Shown: positions 24,340 to 33,100 of the stretch, in pieces
How the letters are laid out: each line of letters opens with the position of its first letter
How positions within the stretch are numbered: position 1 is the stretch's first letter
Source: a virus
Virus record (IMG/VR): IMGVR_UViG_3300027573_000035
Span: 1-56,369 of that record
Reading direction: 5' to 3' (one strand)
DNA: 56,369 nt
The notes under the pieces: model-generated
Seen by the model: only the letters and a program-made list of their open reading frames with translations
The model's database searches: none
Told to the model about the DNA's origin: nothing
Program-made: the position numbers and the translations under genes

Positions 24340-24361
24340 GGACCGGCATTCCTGCCGGTCC
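24340..24361. promoter_or_regulatory. Leader hairpin GGACCGGCA/TGCCGGTCC, copy B
   Basis: The stem pairs 24340-24348 with 24353-24361, followed on the forward strand by seven T bases. The flanks match copy A at 24068-24090 apart from the loop, so a whole intergenic module appears duplicated between island genes. Confidence 0.7.
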
Positions 24362-24368
24362 TGTTTTT

Positions 24369-24569
24369 TTAAACAATTGGAATCCATAATTTTTTATCAA
24401 GATACTTTTGAACTGAAGTCAATGCTTCCCGATATTCCTGACCACCTTCTTTTTTAGTTACAAATAAACTTTTATCTGTAATCCTTACAACAATATCAAT
24501 TCCTGATGCTTGACCATTACCATAAAAAGTTTCAAATTTCTGTCCAACCTTAACTTCAGTGCTTTTCAT
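24369..24569 (-). CDS. Island gene 2: small protein (66 aa)
   Basis: ATG 24569 is chosen because the promoter at 24590-24621 lies between it and the longer start at 24620. The product is beta-rich (F-E-T-F-Y-G-N-G, I-D-I-V-V-R-I) with a basic helical C-terminus. Its stop overlaps the A/T run of hairpin copy B. Function unknown. Confidence 0.65.
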   Translation of the reverse strand: MKSTEVKVGQKFETFYGNGQASGIDIVVRITDKSLFVTKKEGGQEYREALTSVQKYLDKKLWIPIV

Positions 24570-24589
24570 ATATTTTTTGTTTTGTTCCA

Positions 24590-24621
24590 CAAAACAAAGC
24601 CTTTTTTCAATACAGTCCAAA
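24590..24621 (-). promoter_or_regulatory. Reverse-strand promoter
   Basis: On the reverse strand TTTGG (24621-24617) is followed after 19 bases by TTGTTTTG (24597-24590), one mismatch from TAnnTTTG. It serves the gene starting at 24569. Confidence 0.6.
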
Positions 24622-24679
24622 TTTATTTTGACAATTTGGAAAGTTTTTTTTCAGTGCCGGTCAAAACAGGACCAATCCA

Positions 24680-24880
24680 TCAGCCTGTTCCAAATACCTT
24701 TTCCTTCAAATCTTTCCATTCCCTTATAATACGGTAATACACTTCTGGTCTTTTCAGGACCAATCCATCATTAAATTCCAATCTGATTTGTTCTTCCTTA
24801 ACAATCCTGCTGATGTCTGATGGCAGGTTCCTTAGCATGCTTGAACAGGCTTTATTATGTTGATTGTTAGATTCTTGCAT
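24680..24880 (-). CDS. Island gene 1: small protein (66 aa)
   Basis: The frame is open to 24958, but the promoter at 24913-24945 lies inside that extension, so ATG 24880 is chosen. The product has a helical core with L-P-S-D-I-S-R-I-V and a C-terminal I-I-R-E-W-K-D-L-K-E-K segment. This pattern resembles small regulatory helical proteins, but no family is named. It is the first gene of the island. Confidence 0.6.
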   Translation of the reverse strand: MQESNNQHNKACSSMLRNLPSDISRIVKEEQIRLEFNDGLVLKRPEVYYRIIREWKDLKEKVFGTG

Positions 24881-24912
24881 AAATTCAGAATTAAGGTTTG
24901 TTTCAAATGTTG

Positions 24913-24945
24913 CAAATGTAGCATCATTCACAAGGCACTTCCAAC
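24913..24945 (-). promoter_or_regulatory. Reverse-strand promoter, exact TAnnTTTG
   Basis: On the reverse strand GTTGG (24945-24941) precedes TACATTTG (24920-24913) by 20 bases. It heads the reverse island and is divergent from the forward gene at 25002. Confidence 0.65.
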
Positions 24946-25001
24946 TTATTCTTGACACTTTTGTTTCAGCATAAAGATTATAATACTAAAAAGGAAGATT
25001 T

Positions 25002-25388
25002 ATGGCAAAGGTCTTGGTTGTCACTGATTATGGTGGTTGGCTGCACATTGTGCCGGTCAACAATAAGAATTGGCATTTGGAAAGGAACAAGGTCATCAAG
25101 GACAAGCAATACAGGCTGAAGGAAATGGAAGAAGAAGAAGCAAATAAGTTTTATGATGATAACAATGGTGCCGACCCGTCATTTGTTTCACCTAAAAAAG
25201 CAAATCAAATGATTGCTTCCAAGGATGATGAAATCAAACAGTTGAAGGAACAGCTTGCAATGACCAATGGTGTCAGTGGACAAAAAAAGTCAGGTCATGT
25301 CATAAAGGAATCACCACTTGAAGCCAATGGTGATGCAGGACCGGCAGTAAAAGCCAATCAATTAAAAGGCAGTATTATAAATCAATAA
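25002..25388 (+). CDS. Hypothetical protein in the head module (128 aa)
   Basis: The N-terminal 30 residues form strands with a G-G-W turn; residues 35-95 are Lys/Glu/Asp-rich with coiled-coil potential; the end is Gly/Lys/Ala-rich and probably disordered. It lies between the reverse island and the scaffold gene and could be a minor head or assembly protein, judged only by position. Confidence 0.7.
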   Translation: MAKVLVVTDYGGWLHIVPVNNKNWHLERNKVIKDKQYRLKEMEEEEANKFYDDNNGADPSFVSPKKANQMIASKDDEIKQLKEQLAMTNGVSGQKKSGHVIKESPLEANGDAGPAVKANQLKGSIINQ

Positions 25389-25440
25389 AGTTTTTGGTGA
25401 TTCTCATTTATATGGTTGAAGTATTACATTATCAATGGTC

Positions 25441-25458
25441 TGATGTTTCCACATTGGA
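25441..25458 (+). repeat. 18-bp direct repeat upstream of the scaffold gene, copy 1
   Basis: TGATGTTTCCACATTGGA occurs here in the leader and again at 25579-25596 inside the scaffold coding sequence. Confidence 0.8.
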
Positions 25459-25483
25459 CCTTCAATAAAAAATAATTTTTGTT

Positions 25484-26404
25484 ATGCCTGCACAATTTGG
25501 AAACCTGATAAAAAGTCTTGCAACAAAGGCAGGGTTGAAATCTGATGATGACACCATTAAAAAGATTTTGGCAATTGCTGATGTTTCCACATTGGAAATT
25601 CCTGATGAATTTAATCAGGCACTTGAAACCAACCTTTTGACAGAACAATCTGCTGCTGCAAATACCAATGTCAGAAGCAGACTGTTTGCTGAAGCTTTAA
25701 ATGGTGTTGATGTTGAACTTGAAAAATTTATTCCTGATTATGAATTTGATGATACATTCAAGAATGAATGGAAAGCCAACAAAAACACCAATGACAAGAT
25801 AAGAAGGCTGCAATCACAACTGAAGACACAAGTTGATAAAATAAAGGAAGCAGCAAAAACAGGAAAGCATGATGCAAATGCTGAAGCACAAGTGTCTGCT
25901 TTAAAAGGACAAATCACAGACTTAAACAAACAGCAGGAAAATTTGAAACTGCTGCATCAGACTGAATTGGATAATTTAAAAAATCAAAGTTTAGTTGACA
26001 AAAAAAATTATCTGCTTCAGACCAAGCTTGCAGGAAAGCCATTGCCCAAAAACGGTCTGGCACCTGAAATCAATATCTTAACGGCAAAGACCTTGCTTGA
26101 ACAAGACCTTGCAAAAAACAATTTGACCATTTCATTTGATGCCAATGGTCAAGCAATCTTGAAACAAAGGAAAGACGGCAGTGAAATTGACTTTTTTGTT
26201 GATAATAAACTGGTGACTTTTGATGGTTTCATTGATGGTGTATTAGCACAAAACAAATTCGTTCAAATTAATGATTCGCAATCCCAACAAGGACCGAATA
26301 AAACGAACTTTCAGCAACCACCACCATCAACACAACATCCATCAAATGCTTCAGTTGTTGCAGATATAGATGCACAACTTATTGAATTAGGTGTGCAGGT
26401 GTGA
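25484..26404 (+). CDS. Capsid scaffold protein (306 aa)
   Basis: The protein is highly charged with a long Lys/Gln/Glu/Leu-rich coiled-coil region (about residues 95-175), a compact segment near 185-255, and a Gln/Pro/Asn-rich linker before a short hydrophobic C-terminus (A-D-I-D-A-Q-L-I-E-L-G-V). It lies directly before the major capsid gene, the classical scaffold position. Residues near the C-terminus would contact the capsid protein in such systems. No protease motif was seen. Confidence 0.75.
   Translation: MPAQFGNLIKSLATKAGLKSDDDTIKKILAIADVSTLEIPDEFNQALETNLLTEQSAAANTNVRSRLFAEALNGVDVELEKFIPDYEFDDTFKNEWKANKNTNDKIRRLQSQLKTQVDKIKEAAKTGKHDANAEAQVSALKGQITDLNKQQENLKLLHQTELDNLKNQSLVDKKNYLLQTKLAGKPLPKNGLAPEINILTAKTLLEQDLAKNNLTISFDANGQAILKQRKDGSEIDFFVDNKLVTFDGFIDGVLAQNKFVQINDSQSQQGPNKTNFQQPPPSTQHPSNASVVADIDAQLIELGVQV
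25579..25596 (+). repeat. 18-bp direct repeat inside the scaffold gene, copy 2
   Basis: Exact copy of 25441-25458, here encoding A-D-V-S-T-L-E of the scaffold N-terminal region. Confidence 0.8.
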
Positions 26405-26453
26405 AGGTGTAAAGTGTTTGCAAAAATGCTTTTTTTAAAAACACCTTATTGTT

Positions 26454-27581
26454 ATGCCAAACGGTTTTGTCGCTGGTTTAGTTCTTACCAGCAAGCAAGT
26501 TTTTCAGGGTGCAAATCCATCTGAAAAAATTACACCACCAGGTTATCTAAAATATTTATTGTCAAACGGGATGCCCAATGTCATCAGCAATGGCATTGCA
26601 GATGGTTCCGGTCATATTCGTGATGTAATAATCAAATACAGACCAAGGACAATCCCAGGGATGTCACATACTGAAGATGATTGTTCAGTGCAGGCATCAC
26701 CTGTTTACAAGGAAATGTCAATTCCTGCATTGATGTTCAGGAAGTATGGTGTTTTCATTGATTATGCAACTATTTCACGTTATGAAAAGGAAGCATCTGT
26801 CACAGTGATGGCAGGAAGACCGGCACCACCACAAGGAATCCTGATGGAAATTTATAATGCAGTTGTTGAAAGTGCAAATGGTTTGTTTGCTGACATCAAC
26901 AATGATTTGCTGACATTACAAGCAGCAGCATTTGGTAAAAACCAAACAACCGGCAACAACACTGCAAAGACCATCAACTTTCCATTATCCACTGCAACCA
27001 ATCCACTGACACAAGGATTGACCATGCTTGCAACAGATGTGATGGCAAATGAAATCAAACCACTTAATTACACCATTGTTGGTGATGGTTTGATAAATGC
27101 TGCTTATACGCAAATGCGTTATAATACGCAAAACACCACACAACAAAATTATCCTTCAACTGTTCCAAACTTTTTTTATGACCCTTACACAACAGTAAAG
27201 TTTGGTGCAAATCAATTTGGTGTCTTTGAAAAAGATGCTGTTCAATTGGTGAACATCAACAAGTTTGCAGGGTTTGTTGGTGGTGATAAAATGTCCACAT
27301 TCTTATTCACCATGAAGCTTCCTGTTGTTGACAGTGCAGGTGACACAACACTTCAGGCATTCACCTTTGATGCACAATTGCGGCATATTGATTGCCCAAC
27401 AGAAATTGCCATTGGCACTGATGCTGGTGGATATCCTGCACTGCAATCAGTTGGGCGTGGTTGGGTGTTGGATTTGATGGCAAATTATACACAAGTAAAC
27501 ATTGCAAATGATGCATACTTGGATGCAGACAGGTTGACCGGCAATAACGGCACTTTGCGTTATACTGCAACCAATGCATAA
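26454..27581 (+). CDS. Major capsid protein (375 aa)
   Basis: The protein follows the scaffold gene and has the size and mixed alpha/beta composition of capsid subunits. Its N-terminal region is followed by a P-G-Y-L-K-Y-L-L helix, a middle region rich in Asn/Thr/Ala, and a C-terminal segment G-R-G-W-V-L-D-L-M-A-N-Y. A HK97-type fold is expected but cannot be proven from motifs. The upstream 49 bases contain an A/T-rich leader with a possible AAGGTGT/ACACCTT pairing, which could help high-level expression. Confidence 0.8.
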   Translation: MPNGFVAGLVLTSKQVFQGANPSEKITPPGYLKYLLSNGMPNVISNGIADGSGHIRDVIIKYRPRTIPGMSHTEDDCSVQASPVYKEMSIPALMFRKYGVFIDYATISRYEKEASVTVMAGRPAPPQGILMEIYNAVVESANGLFADINNDLLTLQAAAFGKNQTTGNNTAKTINFPLSTATNPLTQGLTMLATDVMANEIKPLNYTIVGDGLINAAYTQMRYNTQNTTQQNYPSTVPNFFYDPYTTVKFGANQFGVFEKDAVQLVNINKFAGFVGGDKMSTFLFTMKLPVVDSAGDTTLQAFTFDAQLRHIDCPTEIAIGTDAGGYPALQSVGRGWVLDLMANYTQVNIANDAYLDADRLTGNNGTLRYTATNA

Positions 27582-27593
27582 AAACTTTTTTTA

Positions 27594-28121
27594 ATGGATT
27601 GTTTTCTTAATTATATCGGAATTTTTGCACCAGGTGTCAGTGTTCCACCTGCACCACCAACACCTGCTGCCTTTTCCGGTCTTTATATCAATAAAGATTT
27701 ACCAATTTCTATTCAGGAAATTGATGCATTTGCAGATGCAGAACAGGAAACATTGTGGACTGTCTGGGATGAAGTGCAAAAACGTGGAATCAAAAAGTTT
27801 GTGAATAAAGTGCAGGCATCTTACCGTGAATTATTTGGAACATGTTTCATTGACAGTGATTGGTTTTGTGATAATAAGGAAGCACTTGCATTGCCTTTGC
27901 TTTATTTTTTAGGAATGGAATTGATGATTGAAAAAATTTATACAACAAGAATAAACAGATATACAAGGGCATTTGATTCAGCAAGGGCCAGAGAAATGCG
28001 GGAAGAATTTACAAATGAATTTTACAATCACCTGAAGGATTCACTGATGAACATTGGACAGACTGAAGATAAAGGTTGTGCTGCTGATGGCATCTTCATT
28101 TATTATGAATCAACACCATGA
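27594..28121 (+). CDS. Head-tail connector-like protein (175 aa)
   Basis: After a Pro-rich N-terminal segment the protein is helical with I-N-K-D-L-P-I-S-I-Q-E-I, a T-L-W-x-V-W-D-E-V helix and an Arg/Glu-rich helix pair. It directly follows the major capsid gene, where head-completion or adaptor proteins are found. Assigned by position and fold impression; no signature motif. The stop overlaps the next ATG (ATGA). Confidence 0.6.
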   Translation: MDCFLNYIGIFAPGVSVPPAPPTPAAFSGLYINKDLPISIQEIDAFADAEQETLWTVWDEVQKRGIKKFVNKVQASYRELFGTCFIDSDWFCDNKEALALPLLYFLGMELMIEKIYTTRINRYTRAFDSARAREMREEFTNEFYNHLKDSLMNIGQTEDKGCAADGIFIYYESTP

Positions 28122-28714
28122 ACATTGAAGTCACATCCAATTTGACTGAAGTAAGTGACAGGATAAAAAAGCACTTTCAGGACATTGCAAATGTTGATAT
28201 AGTTGCAAGGTTGATTGCAACAACAATTCTTGGAATGATGAAAGTCAGGATTCACAAGAATGGACTTGCTTCAGATGGTGCAAGGATTGGAACATATTCA
28301 AAAGGTTATATGAAAGTTAGGACAGGTGATTTTGGCAACAGTGCAAGGGTCAGCAGGGGTCCAAATAAAGGCAAGGCAAAAAATGCAGGCACCTTCACTG
28401 AAAGGACAATCAAATTGAACAAGCAGACAGGAACATTTTCAGGTGAAGAAAAGGTTGGAAAGGAAAGACCAAAATACAACAGGACCAATGACCCGAAAGT
28501 GATTATTTCTTTAACATCTGCATTGGAAAATGATGAACATGTCATCCATCTTGGTTTGGGCAATTATGGAATAGGTTTTTTAAACAATGACAACTTCAAG
28601 AAATCACAATGGGTTGAAGAAACATATGCAAAAAGGATTTTTGGAACAAGTCAGGCTGAAAGGGATGCAATTGATGGATTAATTCAAAAACACATACAAG
28701 ATGCCTTTTCTTGA
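28118..28714 (+). CDS. Virion morphogenesis / tail completion-like protein (198 aa)
   Basis: The sequence has an N-terminal helical stretch, then V-R-I-H-K-N-G-L-A-S-D-G-A-R-I-G-T-Y-S-K with many basic residues, a Gly/Lys-rich segment and a C-terminal helix. The K-N-G ... D-G-x-x-I-G-T-Y-S pattern is common in phage virion-morphogenesis (tail completion) proteins. It overlaps the next gene by 14 bases. Moderate certainty. Confidence 0.6.
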   Translation: MNIEVTSNLTEVSDRIKKHFQDIANVDIVARLIATTILGMMKVRIHKNGLASDGARIGTYSKGYMKVRTGDFGNSARVSRGPNKGKAKNAGTFTERTIKLNKQTGTFSGEEKVGKERPKYNRTNDPKVIISLTSALENDEHVIHLGLGNYGIGFLNNDNFKKSQWVEETYAKRIFGTSQAERDAIDGLIQKHIQDAFS

Positions 28715-29300
28715 AAACATAGTTGAATCAATCAACAGCAAAATAAAGGATGGACCCTTGAAATGTTTTCCTGCAAATAAAGTGATGACTTATGGAATCA
28801 CTGAATCAATCCTTGATGCATCAAATCAGGAAGGTCAAAGACCTATAAGATATCCAATAACGGTTGATGATAAAGGTGAAGGAAGGCAGGTGGCAGTGAA
28901 TGACCTTTTTGATATCACCATTTATCACAAGCTTGAATCAATCACAACAACACTTGACCCAAGGAAAGGATTTGGTGACAGTCATGGAACCTTTTTTGAA
29001 ATTGCAAATCTTGCAATGATGGTTCTTGCCTTCAGGGATAAAACAGGCAAAACTGCATCATGGTTGGAAATGGCAATCAAGGACAGTATGCCAAATATTT
29101 ATAGACTTGTTGACAAGCAGGACAGGAAGTTGCAGGATTCTTTTTTGCAACCAACACAATCAAATTTTGATAAACCTTCATTGTTGTCAAGGGAGTATTC
29201 AGATGTTGTTTTGAATTATCCAAGTTTGGTTGTTTTTGAAATCAGATACAGGATTGAAAGCAATTATCAACAAGGTTGTTTTCATTGCAATTGTGCTTAA
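28701..29300 (+). CDS. Tail terminator-like / head-tail joining protein (199 aa)
   Basis: An alpha/beta protein with segments I-T-V-D-D-K-G-E-G and D-I-T-I-Y-H-K-L. It ends in a Cys-rich C-F-H-C-N-C tail that may bind metal. Its place between the completion gene and the tail tube gene fits a tail terminator. No direct family recognition. Confidence 0.55.
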   Translation: MPFLENIVESINSKIKDGPLKCFPANKVMTYGITESILDASNQEGQRPIRYPITVDDKGEGRQVAVNDLFDITIYHKLESITTTLDPRKGFGDSHGTFFEIANLAMMVLAFRDKTGKTASWLEMAIKDSMPNIYRLVDKQDRKLQDSFLQPTQSNFDKPSLLSREYSDVVLNYPSLVVFEIRYRIESNYQQGCFHCNCA

Positions 29301-29331
29301 AAAAAATTATTTAACATTAAAATTTTTCATT

Positions 29332-29937
29332 ATGCCTTATGATAGTTATTATGGCAATTGTGATGAAACAATTGACCCGCATTTTTGCCGTGTTTGTGAT
29401 GACAAAACTGAAAAAGGACGTATCAGAAGGGGTGGATGGTTGAAAAGTTCATCATATGCTTCAGTGATGGCAAATCCAATTGACCCTGCTGTTTGGGCTG
29501 CTGCACTTGCTGCTGGTGAATTTATTGCCTTGCCTGAATTGTCAGGAACCTTTGACGGTGGTGCGCCAAAATATACTGCCGGATATGGTGATGTAAAAGA
29601 AAAGTATGATGGCAGTGATTTTACTGCAACAATCAAAGACCCGTTATACACTGAAAATTGGCAGCATTACAATTCAATTGTTGGAAAAAGCAATTGGCAC
29701 CTTGTTTATTGCACTGAATCACAAACACATGTTTCAGGAAAACCGGTCACAGTTGCACCAAAAAATCCAATCACGGAAAATGTGGATGATGATGTCATCT
29801 GGGAATCTGAAGTGAAGTGGTTTGAATGGTTCACACCTGCACCACATGCAGTGCCACAAGAAGTCTTTGCATGTGAACCACCTGAAGAAGAAGAACCTGC
29901 ATTGATGGTCCGTGAAAGTGAATTGACTGAAAGCTGA
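29332..29937 (+). CDS. Major tail tube-like protein (201 aa)
   Basis: I use ATG 29332; an extension to 29230 would overlap the previous gene. The N-terminus has C-R-V-C-D, then R-I-R-R-G-G-W-L-K-S-S and a Gly/Ala-rich beta segment. The C-terminal part has strands (N-W-H-L-V-Y-C, E-V-K-W-F-E-W-F) and an acidic end. Position, size and the beta-strand pattern suit a tail tube subunit, but another structural role cannot be excluded. A terminator follows. Confidence 0.6.
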   Translation: MPYDSYYGNCDETIDPHFCRVCDDKTEKGRIRRGGWLKSSSYASVMANPIDPAVWAAALAAGEFIALPELSGTFDGGAPKYTAGYGDVKEKYDGSDFTATIKDPLYTENWQHYNSIVGKSNWHLVYCTESQTHVSGKPVTVAPKNPITENVDDDVIWESEVKWFEWFTPAPHAVPQEVFACEPPEEEEPALMVRESELTES

Positions 29938-29960
29938 TATTGGGTTGGTTAAGTAGTGGC

Positions 29961-29982
29961 AGGCAGAAATGTCTGCCTTTTT
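29961..29982 (+). terminator. Intrinsic terminator after the tail tube-like gene
   Basis: AGGCAGA 29961-29967 pairs with TCTGCCT 29972-29978, followed by T bases. It separates the capsid/tube genes from the adhesin module. Confidence 0.75.
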
Positions 29983-30010
29983 AAATATTAATTAATTTTA
30001 ATTTAATGCC

Positions 30011-30184
30011 ATGCAATTAATCACTTTTATCTGCATCATGATGGTTTTTGTTTTCAATGTCATGCAGAAGCTTTATGAATGGGCGCAAAATCCAAACATT
30101 AAGACACTGATGATTTTTGAAATACTGAAGGCACTTGCAGGAATCATTGGGTTTGGTTTACTGATTTTTAAAATACTAACATGA
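30011..30184 (+). CDS. Small two-helix membrane protein (57 aa)
   Basis: ATG 30011 starts a 57-residue frame that ends in an ATGA overlap with the adhesin gene at 30181. Residues 1-17 and about 38-56 are hydrophobic, separated by a short polar loop containing K-L-Y-E-W-A-Q-N-P. This fits a tiny membrane protein with two spans, such as a holin or an envelope-interacting protein. No family assigned. Confidence 0.65.
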   Translation: MQLITFICIMMVFVFNVMQKLYEWAQNPNIKTLMIFEILKALAGIIGFGLLIFKILT

Positions 30185-33100
30185 AGCTGAAAATCACTTT
30201 CAAAGTGCCGGAAAATTGCAAGGCATCTGCTGACATTTATAGTGCTGATAATATCAAGCTTCAAAACTTATGGAATCAAAGGTTGGTATATACGGGAAGG
30301 ACATACACTGAATGGCTTGATACAGACCTTCCTGTTGGCAGTGCATACAAGCTTGTGTTGACCACCAACAACATGAAAACGGTCTGGGAAGGTGTCATTG
30401 GAAACACTTCACTGAAGCAATCAGGACCAACCATTTTCTGGAACATGCAGCAGGCACAAGATTTGGATGCAGGTGTTGATTCTTATTTTTATTGCACTGG
30501 CTACAATGAAGGCAAGACTTCCTGTTTCAGAATGCTTAAAACAAATACAGGTGAATCAAAACCTATCTACCCAAAAAGGGGCATGAATGGTCTGCATGTG
30601 GTGGTTAAAGATGGAATTGTTTATTGGTGTGGCACTGATGGTGGAAGGTGGAAATCATATGCTGATGAATTTATTGAAAGGTGGATTGATAAGAAAATGA
30701 CACTGGCAGCAGCATGTGAAGGAATGGGAGAAGCAACATATGACAAAGTTAAAAAAGGTTTATATGCAGTTGTTGGTGCAGGTGATTTGTTTGCAGGTTA
30801 TAGAAAACCGGAATATAACAAAGCAGGTTTCACACAATGGTTTTCCACATATTGTGTAAAGGATATTTGGTGCAGGACCATGGCAGGCATTTGGGCAAGT
30901 AAGGAATCAGACAACAGTCAGGTGAATTTCTTATTTGGCAAGGCATATCAGCCTTCATTGGGCATGAATTATCCATCAATGATAATATATGAAGGTGACC
31001 TTGCAGACGTGACAGGATTGGCTGTCAGTGACCATTGCATATATGCTTCATTTGGTGGTTTGGCATGGGGCATGCAAAGTGCTGATTTAATCAGGGTTTA
31101 TAATAAGCAAGGTCAACTTATTAATGAAGTCAGTGCAGTGGCACCAAAAAAAATGATTGTGGTTGATGACTTCCTTTATTACTGTTCAAAAAAATCAATT
31201 ATTCGTGCAAAGATTGCTGAAGATGGAACCATTGAAAATGATGCTTCATGGTCAATGGATTTGGATTGGACCATGCTTGATGTTTCATTTGATAAATTGA
31301 CCGGCACCATTTCAACAGCTTCTTCAGATGGTTTAATCAGGTATTATGACCGTGAATTGAATTTGAAATCCAACAAAGGCAATCCTATAAATTACTGGGA
31401 CAATCCAAAAGTTTTTGATGACAAATTTTACTGGGAAGATTGGCGTTTGCAATATGAAGCTTTCCTTGCCACTGACATCAATGGACTTCAATTGATTGGT
31501 GATGGTGGCAATCAAAGGATTCAGATTTTTGACCGGTCATTTGCTTTTCAAAAAAGCATTGGGTGGTTGTCCACTTCTTATCATGTTGGAGTGGTTGACA
31601 ACAGGATTTTTTCTGAATACCTTGAATTTGAACGTGACCTTGCATCACCAACATCATTGAAATGGAAGTTGGTTAATAACTGGGGTTATAATGTCACTTA
31701 TGACTGGGACAACATGTATGTGAAATTGGACATGCCATTTGTGCTTGGTGGAAAGACTTATGCAAGAATGCAGTCACTTCCATATAATAAAATCATGTTG
31801 GTTGAATTGGACCCAGATTATGGAATCAGGTTTTTGAATCAGGTTGCAGCAGCAAATAAATATAATACTTTAATTTATCCTGATGGTTGCATTTATAGTG
31901 ATGTTTCAGGAAGTGGAATGGCAAGGATTAACAAGCAGCAATTTTTGACAGTGAATGCTGATGGCACTTTCAAGTGGGCTGCACTTGTAAGGGTTGTAAA
32001 TTCTGAAGTATTACCGGCAGGAAGTGCATTCAATAACATGTCCAAACGAATTTTTGAAACTTCAGGAAGTAAATTGTTCATGTACAATGCACACAGAACA
32101 ACATCAGGATATCATCTGACTGCTGTTGACATGTCAACAGGAAAACATGTTGTCAGTGAATTTCCTTCAACACATGCCGGTTATAGGGGAGAATATAAGA
32201 ATGACACCTTTGACATTGGAAATGGTGTTGTTTACCCAGGTGGTCAATTTGTGGTCCTTACAGTGATGATAAATGGCAAACCACAATGCTTTATTGCCTG
32301 CAATTATCATGGTGAATTTTGGGGTGCAGGACAGTGTAATAAATGGCACATTTTTGATGGTGACCTTGTTGCCTTACATACACATGGCACTGAATCAAAA
32401 ACCATCAACAAACAAGGCATTCCTAAACCTGCTCCAATGATGGCAGGCAACTCATTTTCAGGAAATTTTGTGCAGGATGGTGAATATTTAAGAATATATC
32501 ACAATGATGAAGGATGGCATTCAGGCATCCATTCAATCAGGGTTGAAGGATGGCAGACGGTAAAAAAATATGAATTTGCTGCACAAGTTTATAATGTTTC
32601 AGACAGTCCTTTCTTAATATTTCCACTGAAAAAACTTCCTGCATATGGTGAAATAAAAGATGGTGATGCAGGATGGACAATGATTCCTGAAGCTTCCTAT
32701 AATATCAATGCTAACAACCGTTATTCAGTGCAATCAGGTTTAAAGTTTTTAAGTAAAACAGAACCACCTGATTTGCATGTGTATTTCAGGACAGCACAAT
32801 CAAGATGCATTGTGTCTTATCCAATTGACCCTGTCAGCATGTCCAAGTGGTCCTTCAACTGCATGATAAATCTTGAAGGAAATTATCATTCAAGGGATAA
32901 TGGAAAGACCATGGCAAACAAGCTGCAATTATTGGACAGTGCCGGAAAGGTAATTTTTGAATTATATCCTGTCATTGATTATGCAAAAAGGATTGTGAAA
33001 TTATGGATGAATGATAAGTTGGTTTTTGAACTGCCTGAAAGCAAGGCAAATAAAATATTGACCTATTTTCAAACGGTTATTTGTTGGTGCAGCAATGGCA

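Noticed and set aside
24881-24958. N-terminal extension of the first island gene
   Set aside because: An exact TAnnTTTG promoter lies inside it, so it is unlikely to be translated from that transcript.
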